Shown piece after piece: positions 23,361-33,928 of a stretch of DNA of 64,000 bases. The notes under the pieces were generated by a model. The model did no database searches. It was given only the letters and a program-made list of their open reading frames with translations, and was not told where the DNA came from. Position 1 is the stretch's first letter. Every line of letters starts with the position of its first letter. Location of the stretch: the NCBI GenBank assembly GCA_024195585.1, contig SWBL01000022.1:1-64000 (forward strand), written 5' to 3'. The position numbers and the translations under genes were made by a program. The DNA is from Aureobasidium sp. EXF-3400 (Eukaryota > Ascomycota > Dothideomycetes > Dothideales > Saccotheciaceae).

Positions 23361-24030
23361 ATTATGAGTGATGAGAAGATATTATGAGTAATGAAAAGAG
23401 GAACGCAGAGTGCGATTGTGATTGAGGTCGATGATGAAGTCGTGTAAAAGGCTGATCGGCAGATTAGTGTTGCCACGTCCGAGGTCATAGGGAGCTTCTC
23501 ATCAACCTCTCGACACATCATGAATCTGTCATCCTAAATAACGTCTATAGTAGCCTACCGGTCAGTATACTTAGCGACGCTTGTTAGCGCTCGGTTCCGT
23601 ATCTAGAACATCCTCCCAGACTGTTGCGCGCGTACGCAGGCATGAAGTGGGATGAGAGCCAAACGTGGCTGCCTGTTCCGTACATCCAGGCGACAACTCA
23701 ATTTATACGACAGCTCAGCGCTTGCTATCAGCTTGCATCAGACGTGCAGCTGGGAAGTAGCGATTGGTGACGGTAGACTTGCCGATGGAGACGAAAAGGA
23801 GAAAAAGGAAAAGAAAATGACAAGAAAATGCGGTCAGGTCTCCATGCCCCGCAATGGCCAAGCACGGGCAAGGAAAGCGGGCGCAGAAAAATTGCGAGCA
23901 ACAACATCTCGACGCGAACAGATTCATCATTGCTTCTCGTATTGCTCACATCGCTTGTAGAAGACTACCAGCGCACTCACGAATCCCGAAAGCCCCTATT
24001 TTTATCCTTTCGAAACCCTCCTCTATCACA
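23361..24030. other. Divergent intergenic region
   Basis: About 670 bp between the methyltransferase start (minus) and the spermidine synthase start (plus). Around 23790-23880 it is purine-rich on the plus strand. No gene was recognised; open frames here lack a family match. It should contain both promoters. Confidence 0.45.
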
Positions 24031-25071
24031 ATGAGCGGCGAAATCACTCACCCCACCATCAAGGGTAGCTAGAGCTCCATATTGTTGCAATTGAAAAGAG
24101 ATTGGAAACTCATACACAAGGCAGATGGCTGGTTCCGCGAGATCTCCAACATGTGGCCCGGCCAGGCCATGACCCTCAAGGTCAACCAGGTCGTTCACCA
24201 CGAGAAGTCCAAGTACCAGGATGTCCTCATCTTCGAGTCGACCGACTACGGCATGGTCCTCGTCCTCGACAATGTCATTCAGTGCACCGAGCGTGACGAG
24301 TTCTCGTACCAGGAGATGATCACTCACCTCGCCATGAACTCGCACCCCAACCCCAAGAAGGTCCTCGTCATCGGTGGTGGTGATGGTGGTGTCCTCCGTG
24401 AGGTCGTCAAGCACGAGTGTGTCGAGGAGGCCGTCCTCTGCGACATCGACGAGGCTGTCATCCGTCTTTCCAAGAAGTACCTTCCCGGTATGGCTGTTGG
24501 CTACCAGCACCCCAACGTCACCACCCACGTTGGTGATGGCTTCAAGTTCCTCGACGACAAGAAGGGCGAGTTCGATGTTATCATCACTGACAGCTCAGAC
24601 CCGGAGGGCCCTGCCGAGGCTCTGTTCCAGAAGCCTTACTTTGAGCTGTTGAAGGGTGCCCTGAGAGAGGGCGGTGTCATTTCTACCCAAGGTTGTAAGC
24701 ACCCTTTCCTTGTCCCCTGAACTGTCTTTGAACACACTCGTCGTCATTGTTACTTTTCCAGTCGAGACCAGAAGTTGCTGACTCTCCATATAGCCGAGAA
24801 CCAGTGGCTCCACCTCCCCTTGATCACCAAGCTCAAGGCCGACTGCAAGCTGGTCTTCCCCAACGTCGAGTACGCTTACACCACCATCCCCACCTACCCC
24901 TCTGGCCAGATCGGTTTCATGATCTGCTCCCTTGACGCCAACCGCAACCTCAAGAAGCCCGTCCGCCAGTGGTCCGAGGCCGAGGAGGACAAGCTTTGCA
25001 AGTACTACAACAAGGAGATCCACGAGGCCGCCTTTGTTCTGCCCAACTTCGCCAAGAAGGCCCTCAAGTAG
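24031..25071 (+). CDS. SPE3: Spermidine synthase
   Basis: Makes spermidine from putrescine and decarboxylated S-adenosylmethionine in the cytosol. Exons 24031-24064, 24125-24691 and 24794-25071 give 292 aa, the normal length. Landmarks are [16 protein letters not shown], the substrate gate [18 protein letters not shown], the SAM-binding [15 protein letters not shown], the acidic [13 protein letters not shown], the catalytic-loop [15 protein letters not shown], and [15 protein letters not shown] near the end. Intron 2 is uncertain: ending exon 2 at 24691 gives the family spacing [11 protein letters not shown] but a weak donor (gttgta). Ending it at 24694 uses a consensus donor (gtaagc) and inserts one residue (STQ-GSENQWLHL). 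Both keep frame. The first exon is only 11 codons. Confidence 0.93.
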
Positions 25072-27438
25072 ATATGATTTACGACACAAAAAACTAGCCG
25101 TCAAGACGCTGTGCTTTAGACGTTTATACAAGATACCAATGACATTACCTGCACGCCTTGCGGCCATTCTACTCCATTCATGACAATTGCAATGCATCTG
25201 ATGCTGACCGAGGGAAGTCAACTTCGCCAAGCTGCTCATCATGCCCTGATAAACTGGCGGAATGCTGGTACGAGTAGCTGTACCTTAGGTGTGCCTTGCT
25301 CGCCTCGCCCATTTCTACCAGAGTTGAAGCCCAGCGTTTATCGAGATGCAGGAATGCCCTAGTCTTGAACAATGGCTTTGTTGACTCTCCAAGCCCTCTC
25401 AAGCGCAGCCAGGTACAACGCTTACCGATGCGCAAGGAGTCCCACCAGAAACATGGTGGAGTGGAGCCCTGTTCTGGTCGTCTGGATACATGCTGCAAAG
25501 TCTCTTTTTCTACAACCGACCCGTCGTCCCTCAAGAGCCGGCTTTTCACAGAGTCGGCCGAGTCGCGGCGATTGCGTGGCAATATGGCGGAAGTGTCGAT
25601 GGCATCCGGATGCTCTTCCTCCATCCTTCTTTCTGCGTGTGGAGAGGAGCGAGATGCGGAATACGATTCGGCTAGGAAAAGCGGAACAAAAAATGCCTGC
25701 ATATGCACCTTCGCTATTGGCCGAATTGTCCGAATTTTCCTTGTGCAGCAGGGTTCTTTACGCTCGGCGGCTCTGGCTTCTTGCATGCGTACCCATCTTT
25801 GTGACGGCCACGTTTTTGTTGCCTCAAGTAAGGACGAGCGGGTTGAGGCGCCTGGATGGGATGGCAGATGCCGCAAGTGCATGGCCGACAGACTTGACTG
25901 CATGACAGCTCTGGTTTACGGCCGTCTGGCGAGTCGTCAACTACACGCAATCGTGGGTTTAAGATTCCTTAGGCGATGAGTGTCGGCCGTGTATTGGCTA
26001 CAATTCTCCGAAATGACAGTCATGTTTGTGTTAGTGTTTTGGCGGCAGGTGGAGAACAGGAAAAGCGAAAAAACATCGAGGCCGACTAAAGCAGGACAGG
26101 TGAAGTTGATGATTCTTTTCAGCTGCCCCATGTTTGGCCGTGTAGCAAGGTACAGTAGACGTAGCATGGAGTAACAGGGATAGCGTGTTTCGAGATGCGC
26201 CTTCGCCGACCTTGTTCCTGCGCTAGCCACGCCATCCCCCATGCCCATACGTTTGGTACCTTGAATCTTAACACCACACCACGCGAACAAACCTCGCCGC
26301 CATCGGTAAACTTGATATGCAGGTCAGCAGTCCGGAGCTCTGTCTTAGGAGATCTTTGGCGAGGTCAACGACGACAAAGAATCATGTGTGGTCTGGCTTG
26401 CGGCTTGCGGCTTGCCTGCGCCTGCGCCACTTTGACTGACGCCTCCCTTGTGGTTTGCGCACTTGAATGCTGCTTTGACTCGGCCAGTTTAAGCTCATCC
26501 GGTTGATCACCCGTCAATCTGGCTGTGCAGTCGCGTACAGATACCTGACAGTCTTGATCGAGGTGAGGATCTTCATCTCTTTCCGATCCACTGTGAAGCA
26601 AAACTCAGCTCGTCGACTGCGAAAGCGAAAGCCAGACGGCATGTCCGCGCGATGAACGACACGTACTTCGGGTCCCCGGTTCTGCATGCATTCTGCAGCA
26701 TCTCGAGTCGACGGCAGCTGGCAGTTGTGATGGGAAATGAAGAACCAGAATCCAAAAGATGCGGCGGTAAGCCGAACGCCCCACTCCCGGCTTCTTGCTG
26801 GCTCGTCAACGTTTGCTCTTTCCTCCTTGGGCTTGTTGTGCCCCTGATCTCCTCTAGACAAGCAAAACAGCAATCCCACCATGTCCAACTCATGTTAGCA
26901 AGCTGTTTCCAACGATATGGCGCAATTGTGAAACAATCATCTGGTCAAGCTGGAGCGGGCGCCAAACTGTGGTCTCTAATCCTTTCGGAAGCGCGGCGGT
27001 CCCCAGTCACACTTGATCGATGCATCTAACCAAGTGGATACTGTACAGCGGGAATGGCGCTGTCGGCGCTCTGGACTCCCTGCAATCTCTGAGATCCACG
27101 CTGTCACTTTTTTCCCGCCGCGTGCTTCTCCCTCACCTTCCCTGTAGGGGCACGGTTCAAGGCCTGAAACTCAAAGTGCGCCCTTCTCAACTACTTTGAC
27201 TCCTATATGTATCAAGCCATGTTCCCCCATGTCTTGAACTTCGTCTATTCCGATCAGCTCTTGTCTTCGTTATACCTTCTAGGTCTGTGACCTATTCTTT
27301 CTTTTACAACAGTCCTTTCTTGGGCTAGTCATTCATTCACCACTTCCGTTCATTCACACTTTTTCGACCTTCCCTCCTCTCAGGATTTGATATCCTCGCT
27401 TTATATCTTCAATCTCGATTTCAGTATCTACCTTCAAG
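25072..27438. other. Long intergenic region
   Basis: About 2.4 kb. From 25178 to 25979 three frames are simultaneously open for 180-240 codons (minus 25178-25903, plus 25296-25979, plus 25372-25905), none with a recognisable motif. From about 27180 to 27435 the plus strand is pyrimidine-rich with a tatatgta element near 27205, a typical long 5' leader and promoter for the highly codon-biased secreted protein that follows. No RNA gene was identified. Confidence 0.45.
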
Positions 27439-29280
27439 ATGTACACTTCAACCAAGGTTCTCGGCCTGGCTGCCGCTCTTGCTGCACCTGCTGCTGCTTT
27501 CTTCCGTATGCCCTGCCCTGGTCGTATTGTCACCGAGCGTGCCGACCCCATCATTTCCCCTGGCCAAGTCTCCGGCCACGTTCACACCATCTCTGGTGGT
27601 AATGGCTTCAAGTTCGATATGGATTATGCCGATGCTCGCTCTTCGGACTGCTCCTCTTGCCCCATCAAGCAGGATCTCTCTAACTACTGGACCTCTTCCC
27701 TGTACTACCAGTACCAGAACGGTTCTTTCGAGAACGTTAAGCAGTCTGGTGACGGTACCGGTGTCTACGGTGGTATGACCGTCTATTACCTCCAGCGTGG
27801 AGGTCCCAACAACGACAAGCTTAAGGCCTTCCCCGAGGGTTTCCGCATGGTTGCTGGTAACCCCTTCAAGCGCAACCACACCAGCGACTTCGAATCGGAG
27901 GCTGTCAGCTTCGTTTGTCTCGATTACAGCGGCGGCTCCAGCACTACCGATGGTCTTCCTACCAAGAACTGCCCCGATGGTCTCCGTGCTCAGGTCTTCT
28001 TCCCTTCGTGCTGGGATGGTGTCAACCTTGATTCTGCTGATCACAAGTCCCACATGTCGTACCCCATTGGTGGCAGCTACGACAGCGGCAAGTGCCCCGA
28101 CTCTCACCCTGTTCACCTGATTTCCATCTTCTACGAGGTCAACTACAACGTTGGTGACTTTGGCAGCATGTGGTACGGCAGCGGACAGCCTTTCGTCTTT
28201 GCTCAGGGTGACCCTACTGGTTTCGGATTCCACGGTGACTTCGTCAACGGTTGGGATATTCCCACTCTCCAGAGTGCCATTGATACGTGCACCAACGACA
28301 GCGGTCTCCTGTCCGACTGCCCTGTCTTCGACCTGTTCACCACCAAGCAGAGCCAGGCCTGTATCGTTCCCCCTCAGGTTGACGAGCAGGTTACCGGTGT
28401 GCTCGATGCTCTTCCCGGCTGCAACCCTGTCCAGCAGGGCCCTGGTCTCGCTTCTGTCAAGACCTGTGCAGTCGCCGCCAACAGCAAGGTCGCCACCGTT
28501 GGCGCTTACCAGCAGTACTTCAAGGATGTCACATCTTCTCTCAAGTGGCAGTACGTTGGTTGCGGTTCCGATAGTTTGAGCACCCGCACCTTCAGCGCCG
28601 CTTCCACCAGCAGCAACTCCATGACCGTCGAATCGTGCATCTCCTTCTGCTCCGGCAAGGGATACACCTACGCAGGTCTCGAGTACGCATCTCAGTGCTA
28701 CTGTGGCAACACACTCGCCTCTGACCGCGCCCCTGTGACCGGCGTCCTCGGAAACTGCTTCTCGCCCTGCACTGGTGATAGCTCCGAGTATTGCGGTGGT
28801 GGCAGCGCTCTTTCCATCTACCAGAGCTGCAGCGGCCTCTCTAGCTGCTCCAACAACGCTTACACCGGTCCCGGTGGCGCCGCCGTTTCTGTTGCTTCTT
28901 CCGCTGTTGCTTCCTCTTCCGCCGCTGCCACTTCCTCCAAGAGCAGCAGCGCTTCCAAGAGCAGCTCTTCAACCTCAAGCATCAAGTCCGCAACCACTCT
29001 TGTCACTTCCTCCAAGACTTCTTCGAAGAGCTCTTCTACCACTTCCACCAAGACCTCTTCCAAGACTTCCTCAAAGACCTCGTCTGCCTCTTCTACTTCC
29101 ACCAAGGCAAACCACCGCAAGCAAAAGGCTCCCGCCTCGGCAACCAAGAACGCACGCTTCGCTGCCGCAGTCGCCGAGCACGAGATTGCCGAGCGTCAAG
29201 CCGCTGAAGTTGCCGCCAAGGTTGCTGCCGGTAAGGTGCGTCGCCACCTCGCTGAGTTGAAGGCTGGTCGTCACCATTAA
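27439..29280 (+). CDS. Secreted DUF1996-WSC domain protein
   Basis: Single exon, 613 aa. Residues 1-20 are a signal peptide (MYTSTKVLGLAAALAAPAAA). A DUF1996 domain covers about 22-290; it opens with FRMPCPGRIVTERADP and VSGHVHTISGGNGF, and contains FPSCWDGVNLDSADHKSHM and SCPIKQDLSNYW. A WSC domain covers about 369-465, with cysteines in SCISFCSGKGYTYAGLE, SQCYCGN and EYCGGG. WSC domains bind carbohydrate, probably beta-glucan or other wall polymers. A Ser/Thr/Lys stalk (about 475-560) follows, likely O-glycosylated. The last roughly 55 residues are Ala/Lys/Arg-rich and helical (AERQAAEVAAKVAAGK), with no GPI signal. Codons are strongly biased to C-ending, suggesting high expression. DUF1996 itself has no established function that I can rely on. 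Confidence 0.92.
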   Translation: MYTSTKVLGLAAALAAPAAAFFRMPCPGRIVTERADPIISPGQVSGHVHTISGGNGFKFDMDYADARSSDCSSCPIKQDLSNYWTSSLYYQYQNGSFENVKQSGDGTGVYGGMTVYYLQRGGPNNDKLKAFPEGFRMVAGNPFKRNHTSDFESEAVSFVCLDYSGGSSTTDGLPTKNCPDGLRAQVFFPSCWDGVNLDSADHKSHMSYPIGGSYDSGKCPDSHPVHLISIFYEVNYNVGDFGSMWYGSGQPFVFAQGDPTGFGFHGDFVNGWDIPTLQSAIDTCTNDSGLLSDCPVFDLFTTKQSQACIVPPQVDEQVTGVLDALPGCNPVQQGPGLASVKTCAVAANSKVATVGAYQQYFKDVTSSLKWQYVGCGSDSLSTRTFSAASTSSNSMTVESCISFCSGKGYTYAGLEYASQCYCGNTLASDRAPVTGVLGNCFSPCTGDSSEYCGGGSALSIYQSCSGLSSCSNNAYTGPGGAAVSVASSAVASSSAAATSSKSSSASKSSSSTSSIKSATTLVTSSKTSSKSSSTTSTKTSSKTSSKTSSASSTSTKANHRKQKAPASATKNARFAAAVAEHEIAERQAAEVAAKVAAGKVRRHLAELKAGRHH

Positions 29281-29640
29281 AGACACTTTTTATCTTCTCT
29301 TCTTTTTAACGAAAAACTATGTTGTTGTATGAATTCATGGGGATAAGGGGCGGCTTTATGGAAAACCACGGGTGGTTTGGGGATTATATAGATGAGGCAA
29401 AGTGGACGAACTTTTCTTTCTACGCTTCTTTACGTTCGCTTTTTTGGTCTTTGGTATGACCAAGATTTTTTTTATGAGGATAGGGGGTTTTAGGGGGAGC
29501 ATCCATAGTGTCACTGCATAAGGATGTTTTTACCCAGCAATATACATGATGTCTGAAAACGACAGGCATTTTCTCGACTTCTTCTGTGCATAGCAAATAT
29601 CCTCTGACCTTGCAGAATCTGTGCAGTGAATCATCCTATA
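29281..29640. other. Intergenic between convergent genes
   Basis: Holds the 3' ends of the DUF1996-WSC and Rex3 genes. It has T-rich tracts (29287-29310, 29465-29475) and G runs (29485-29500). No gene was seen. Confidence 0.5.
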
Positions 29641-31611
29641 TCATCCTTCCTTCAGTTTCTTGCTTGTACCTTGCTGCTCGACATCAATCCTTTGTCTCTT
29701 AATCCCTGATCCCGAGCCTAGAGCTTTGGTTTCCTCTACAGGAGGTGGTCCGCCAGGCAAAGGTGGCATTAGCACACCATCAGTCGATGTCCAGCCCTCT
29801 CTTTGCAGTCTTCGGAATCTTTGTCCTACGGCGAAGCGAACTAGGTCTCCGGTTGCGCGTGCGTCTTCGAGGGAGTCGTGGCCAGCGGCTCCTCCCATCT
29901 GAATGTCGCGGCCGAGGTGTCGGTTGGTGAGCATCTTGAGGCCGAAACGGAAAGGCAAACCTCGTGGATGTGGGAAGAGGATGATTGTGTCGATGATATT
30001 TGGATGACATAGGCGGGTAGTGTTGAGATCGTTTTCGATGCCATGGCCGATTAGAGGAGTGGAGGGTGTTAGGAACGAGCACAAGAGGTCTCTTGCGGCC
30101 GCTGGACTTGAGACGATGGGTAGTGGGCCGCTGGTGGGTCCATCGAGGACGAGGGATGCAGAAGATCCAGGTGGTGGAGGCGGCAGTAATGCGTCCATGG
30201 CGGCCTTTTCTTCATACGGCACAGCAGAACTGTACATCTCTGGCGTCACACCCGACCAGCGAGTATTGAGGTCGAGGATGGTGCCTTGAGGGCGGACGAG
30301 AACATCAACCAGGCAATGGCCCTCTGGCCAGGACACTGCGGTCAGACGAATGAGCTCGAGGCCGCACACAGTATAGCCCATCTCGCAATCAAAAGTGACG
30401 GCTCTTGGGAGTTGACCATCCGGTCCTCTGGCAGGTTTGGGATTCTCTGGTGTATTGATGAAAGGCAGGATCGAGGCAAGTCGCTTGCCCTCGCTGACTT
30501 TGAAGACGTGAGTATCGCATTGTGTACAACCCGGAGTACCCTGCAGTTCCTGACAACATTGATAAATGGCTTCCTTTGGCCCTTTCATAGCGTCTGTCTT
30601 CTCACGTCGTGGTGTGAATGGCTTCGCCCAATGATATGTGCAGGGTCCGTTTGTTGTTAGGGCACCGTCCTCTTCTCTGCGCTCTTCGAAAACTCTGAAG
30701 CGAGACTTGCAGCGATCGCATACCTCATAGTTGAGAGAGGCCGCTACACCAGCTTTGGCCTCGGCGATCTCTTCATCAGTCGGTGGTATAGGTACGTATC
30801 CGTATTTTGCCAGATTTGTCTGGTCGGTAACGAGATGAGGCAGAACGATGTGTTCCAGCTCCAGAGGTAATCCTGTGTCGATTGGTTTCGGCAACTTGGC
30901 CTGATCCTCCTGCAGATCGATCCGAAGGTTTGCAATGACATGAGCAATCCATTCATCGACAGTCATCTTTTTCAGTGCTGCAACACGATTTTTTATGATA
31001 TTGGCGTAGACTTTGTGGTTCTCTCGTGCCAGTTTTTCCTCTTCGTCTAGAGCGACCTTGATCAATTCATCGGACGTCATGGTCAAAGCGGTTTTCTTAG
31101 TATGCGAGCCTTTGGCCACTTCGTTGTTCAAGCGTTCCATTTGAGCATGGAGATGCTTGAGGAAGAGAGTGCGTTTCGCATGACCAGCAGGGTCATGAGG
31201 GATCATGCGAGGATTCAGGGACTCTTTGACAGCAGATTTGGCAGGAGCTGCTTTTGGTGTGGTAACTGGTGGCTTAGGTGGAGGGCTTACTGGCCTCTGC
31301 AGTGTCTTAGGGACCTTGGGTGCAACTGCAGCTGGCGTCGCGGGTTTCTGTTGGTTGATTGTAGTAAACCCATTGGTTGCAAAGCCATTGGATGTGTTGC
31401 CAGATGAGACGGTGACAGACGTGGCAGGCGCTTTTGTAGGCTCGTCAGTCTCGTCGGGCAATTTTCTTTTCTTGCTTGTGCCCTGTTCAGACACAGCAGA
31501 GACAGCGACAGCCTGTGGTCGTAACTCATGGGAGAAAATGCAATGGATGATGTTGCATCTCTCGCCTTCAGGACATGGTATGCCCTTGAACAGACCAGTG
31601 GTTGAAAACAT
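29641..31611 (-). CDS. REX3: RNA exonuclease 3 (DEDDh family)
   Basis: A 3'-5' exoribonuclease for RNA maturation (in yeast Rex3 trims RNase MRP RNA and others). Single exon, 656 aa from the ATG of MFSTTGLFKGIPCP at 31611. I prefer this over the in-frame ATG at 31635 because family members begin here. A CCCH-type cysteine/histidine motif opens the protein (C13, C19, C24, H28, in PCPEGERCNIIHCIFSH). A disordered Pro/Thr region follows. A mid-protein cysteine cluster contains YEVCDRCKSRFRVFEE and CCQELQGTPGCTQCDTHVF. The catalytic core has ExoI TFDCEMGYT (about 405-412), ExoII GHGIENDLNTTRL (about 520-530) and ExoIII GHDSLEDARATGDL (about 574-586), so all DEDDh residues appear present. The C-terminus is low-complexity and basic. 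Confidence 0.93.
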   Translation of the reverse strand: MFSTTGLFKGIPCPEGERCNIIHCIFSHELRPQAVAVSAVSEQGTSKKRKLPDETDEPTKAPATSVTVSSGNTSNGFATNGFTTINQQKPATPAAVAPKVPKTLQRPVSPPPKPPVTTPKAAPAKSAVKESLNPRMIPHDPAGHAKRTLFLKHLHAQMERLNNEVAKGSHTKKTALTMTSDELIKVALDEEEKLARENHKVYANIIKNRVAALKKMTVDEWIAHVIANLRIDLQEDQAKLPKPIDTGLPLELEHIVLPHLVTDQTNLAKYGYVPIPPTDEEIAEAKAGVAASLNYEVCDRCKSRFRVFEERREEDGALTTNGPCTYHWAKPFTPRREKTDAMKGPKEAIYQCCQELQGTPGCTQCDTHVFKVSEGKRLASILPFINTPENPKPARGPDGQLPRAVTFDCEMGYTVCGLELIRLTAVSWPEGHCLVDVLVRPQGTILDLNTRWSGVTPEMYSSAVPYEEKAAMDALLPPPPPGSSASLVLDGPTSGPLPIVSSPAAARDLLCSFLTPSTPLIGHGIENDLNTTRLCHPNIIDTIILFPHPRGLPFRFGLKMLTNRHLGRDIQMGGAAGHDSLEDARATGDLVRFAVGQRFRRLQREGWTSTDGVLMPPLPGGPPPVEETKALGSGSGIKRQRIDVEQQGTSKKLKEG

Positions 31612-32244
31612 GGTGTTCCAATGAATGCCAAACAAGGGCTGGTGGACTTGTGTGCAAAAGAATTTAGTGGCTTAGACACATTTGATAGATGCGTACATGT
31701 TTACCTGATTGGAGTGAGTGTGAAATGGTTCAGAGCATGACCGTTCTAGGAAAGCGGTGTGTAAACAAGGCAGTTTACTTGAGAGAACTTCACAAGTCAG
31801 GAGAGCAAAGCAGCGAATGCCGAATGTTCAAAATCTCGAACCTGAAGTGTCGACAGACGCGACAGTAGCTCCCGACACAGACCAAAGACTTCACAACAGC
31901 CTCTTCACTCCTCCAAACTAGGGATTCTCGAGCTGCTGGTCTGTCTGGTTCCTCAATGAAGAATAAAGTTGGACAAGGTGGAAGCGGCAACATACCGTCA
32001 CCCGTCGGACTTTGAGAAGCGCCGAGAGGCTGAACGCGCGCGTCATCACCGTTCACCCAGGGACGGAATCCAGTACTTGCAGGCAACTAAATTGTTTCTT
32101 CTACTTAGAACCCCCTGTATGCACCTTTGAGTTTTTCGAAGATCATGGACGTATAGCTCTCACGTTGTTGCTCAAGAATAATAATTGCTCCACGAGAATA
32201 GCAGTTGCGTTGGATCATCGAAGCCGACCTCTGAGGAAGCAGGC
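31612..32244. other. Divergent promoter region between Rex3 and the lipase
   Basis: About 630 bp between two start codons in opposite directions. No supported reading frame. It should contain both promoters; no clear TATA element was identified. Confidence 0.45.
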
Positions 32245-33581
32245 ATGGCCGATCATCTGTGTATATTGATCCACGGGTAGACTCTCCTCTTTCTCTCTGC
32301 CCCATCCATGTCGCGTAACTGACATCGCTGGTTAGTCTTTGGGGGAATCCAAAGCACCTGAAGAACCTCGCTACATCGCTACAAGCCGAATATCCAAAAG
32401 ACAAGCTGCACGTTCTCGTCACTAAGAGCAACTCGAACAACTTTACCTACGATGGCATTGAACTAGGAGGCGAACGTACCACCAACGAGATCGAGGAAGA
32501 GATCAAGACACTTGAGAAGGATGGCACAAAGATCACAAAGATCAGCATCGTCGGCTACTCGCTAGGCGGTCTGGTCGCGCGTTATGTTATCGGCTTGCTA
32601 TACGCGAAGGGCTACTTCGACCGCATCCAGCCTGTCAATTTCACCACATTTGCGACACCACATCTCGGTGTACGCTCTCCTCTTTTGGGTCCGCACAACT
32701 ACCTCTGGAACGTCCTTGGTGCCCGTACTTTGAGTACCTCGGGTCGTCAGCTTTTCACCGTGGATTCGTTCCGCGACACAGGTCGTCCGCTCCTGACCGT
32801 CATGGCAGACCCTAGCAGTGTCTTCATCCGTGGTCTGGCCAAGTTCAAACACCGTACTCTGTACTGCAACATTCTCAACGATCGCAGTGTTGTATACTAC
32901 ACCAGTTGTATCACGTACAAGGATCCTTTCGTCAATCTCGATGCCGTTGAGTTGCAGCCCTTGCCTGGCTATGACGGGGTTTTGCTACGGCCGGATGAAC
33001 CTGTCCGCCCAAAAGCTCGAGCGCCGCTCGGGTTCTGGGCTCGTGTGAGAGCCACAAGCTGGTCCACTCTCACAGCCGTCCCATTCTACATCCTGCTCGC
33101 TGTTCTCATTCCCGTTGGTAGCATGCTGTTCCTCATAAATAGTGGGATCCAGTCTATCCGATCTGCTCAGCGTGTCCGTCTACATGAGTCTGGTGGCGCG
33201 GCTTTCGGTATCGAGCGCTACCGCGCCAATCCACTACTTGAAGAGGCCCAGAATCTCGAGGAGCGCGTTTACGAGCACCTCAACTCGGACCAAGGACCGG
33301 ACTACCTACCTACGCCACCCTCTGAGGATGATGAGCGCTTTTCCAAGGCCGAGCACATAGGTGGTCAATTCAAAGGGCAGGAGAAATTCCCAACGCTTGC
33401 ACTCACATCAGATCAATTCTACATGATCCAAGGACTAGACGATGTGGGCTTTACCAAGTATCCCGTGTACATCAGCAAGGTACGGCATACACACGCAGCT
33501 ATCGTTGTACGAACGAATCGCTGGGGCTTTGGTGAAGGCAAGATTGTTGTTGGGCATTGGGTCAAGCATTTTGAGGTTTAG
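32245..33581 (+). CDS. DUF676 alpha/beta-hydrolase lipase, Lpl1/Rog1-like
   Basis: Serine hydrolase that cleaves phospholipids or other acyl lipids, possibly on lipid droplets as in yeast Lpl1 (inference). Exons 32245-32276 and 32336-33581 (intron 59 bp) give 425 aa. Exon 1 encodes only MADHLCILIHG plus part of a codon, joining to LWGNPKHLKNLA; HGLWGNP is the oxyanion-side motif of the family. The nucleophile elbow is ISIVGYSLGGLVARY, with Ser in GYSLGG. FATPHLGVRSPLLG and the later DRSVVYYTS with the TYKDPF segment also fit DUF676. A single hydrophobic stretch, VPFYILLAVLIPVGSMLFLI, lies near two thirds of the length and could anchor the enzyme. The His may be in VVGHWVKHFEV at the C-terminus, but I cannot confirm this. 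Confidence 0.9.
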
Positions 33582-33928
33582 AGGTGGTGCACGTCTTACA
33601 TTTTTTGTTAAGTGTTATTGTCTAGATGGTCCCAATTAGAATTTACATTGACACTGCCTACGCTCGGCAACTGATGTTGCAGAATCTGCTTTGTACAATT
33701 CGATGTAGTTGGTAGTAGGCACCTTGACTTGCGGCGTTGTATGCAAAAGACGATCAGAAACAGGCAGGAACCCTTTTGACATGGTTGAGGCAGCGAAACG
33801 CCGAGATGAGCAGCCGCCGACAGGCGGTCAGCGCTCAGCGAGGCTGAATTGCATCGTTTGTCTATAATGTGAGTTTTGGTTTCTGGCACCAACTACTCTA
33901 CAAGCATAACAGCAACGCGACCACCAAT
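33582..33928. other. Short intergenic region
   Basis: About 350 bp between two plus-strand genes: 3' UTR of the lipase and promoter of the next gene. No gene was seen. A GTG-initiated frame from 33869 is in phase with the next CDS but the ATG at 33929 is the natural start. Confidence 0.45.

Noticed and set aside
23977..25242. Two minus-strand open frames (183 and 215 codons) opposite spermidine synthase
   Set aside because: Val/Leu/Asp-rich shadow frames caused by the codon bias of the sense gene.
27448..28233. Minus-strand open frame of 261 codons opposite the DUF1996-WSC gene
   Set aside because: Shadow of a strongly codon-biased gene: C-ending codons on the plus strand suppress stops on the other strand.
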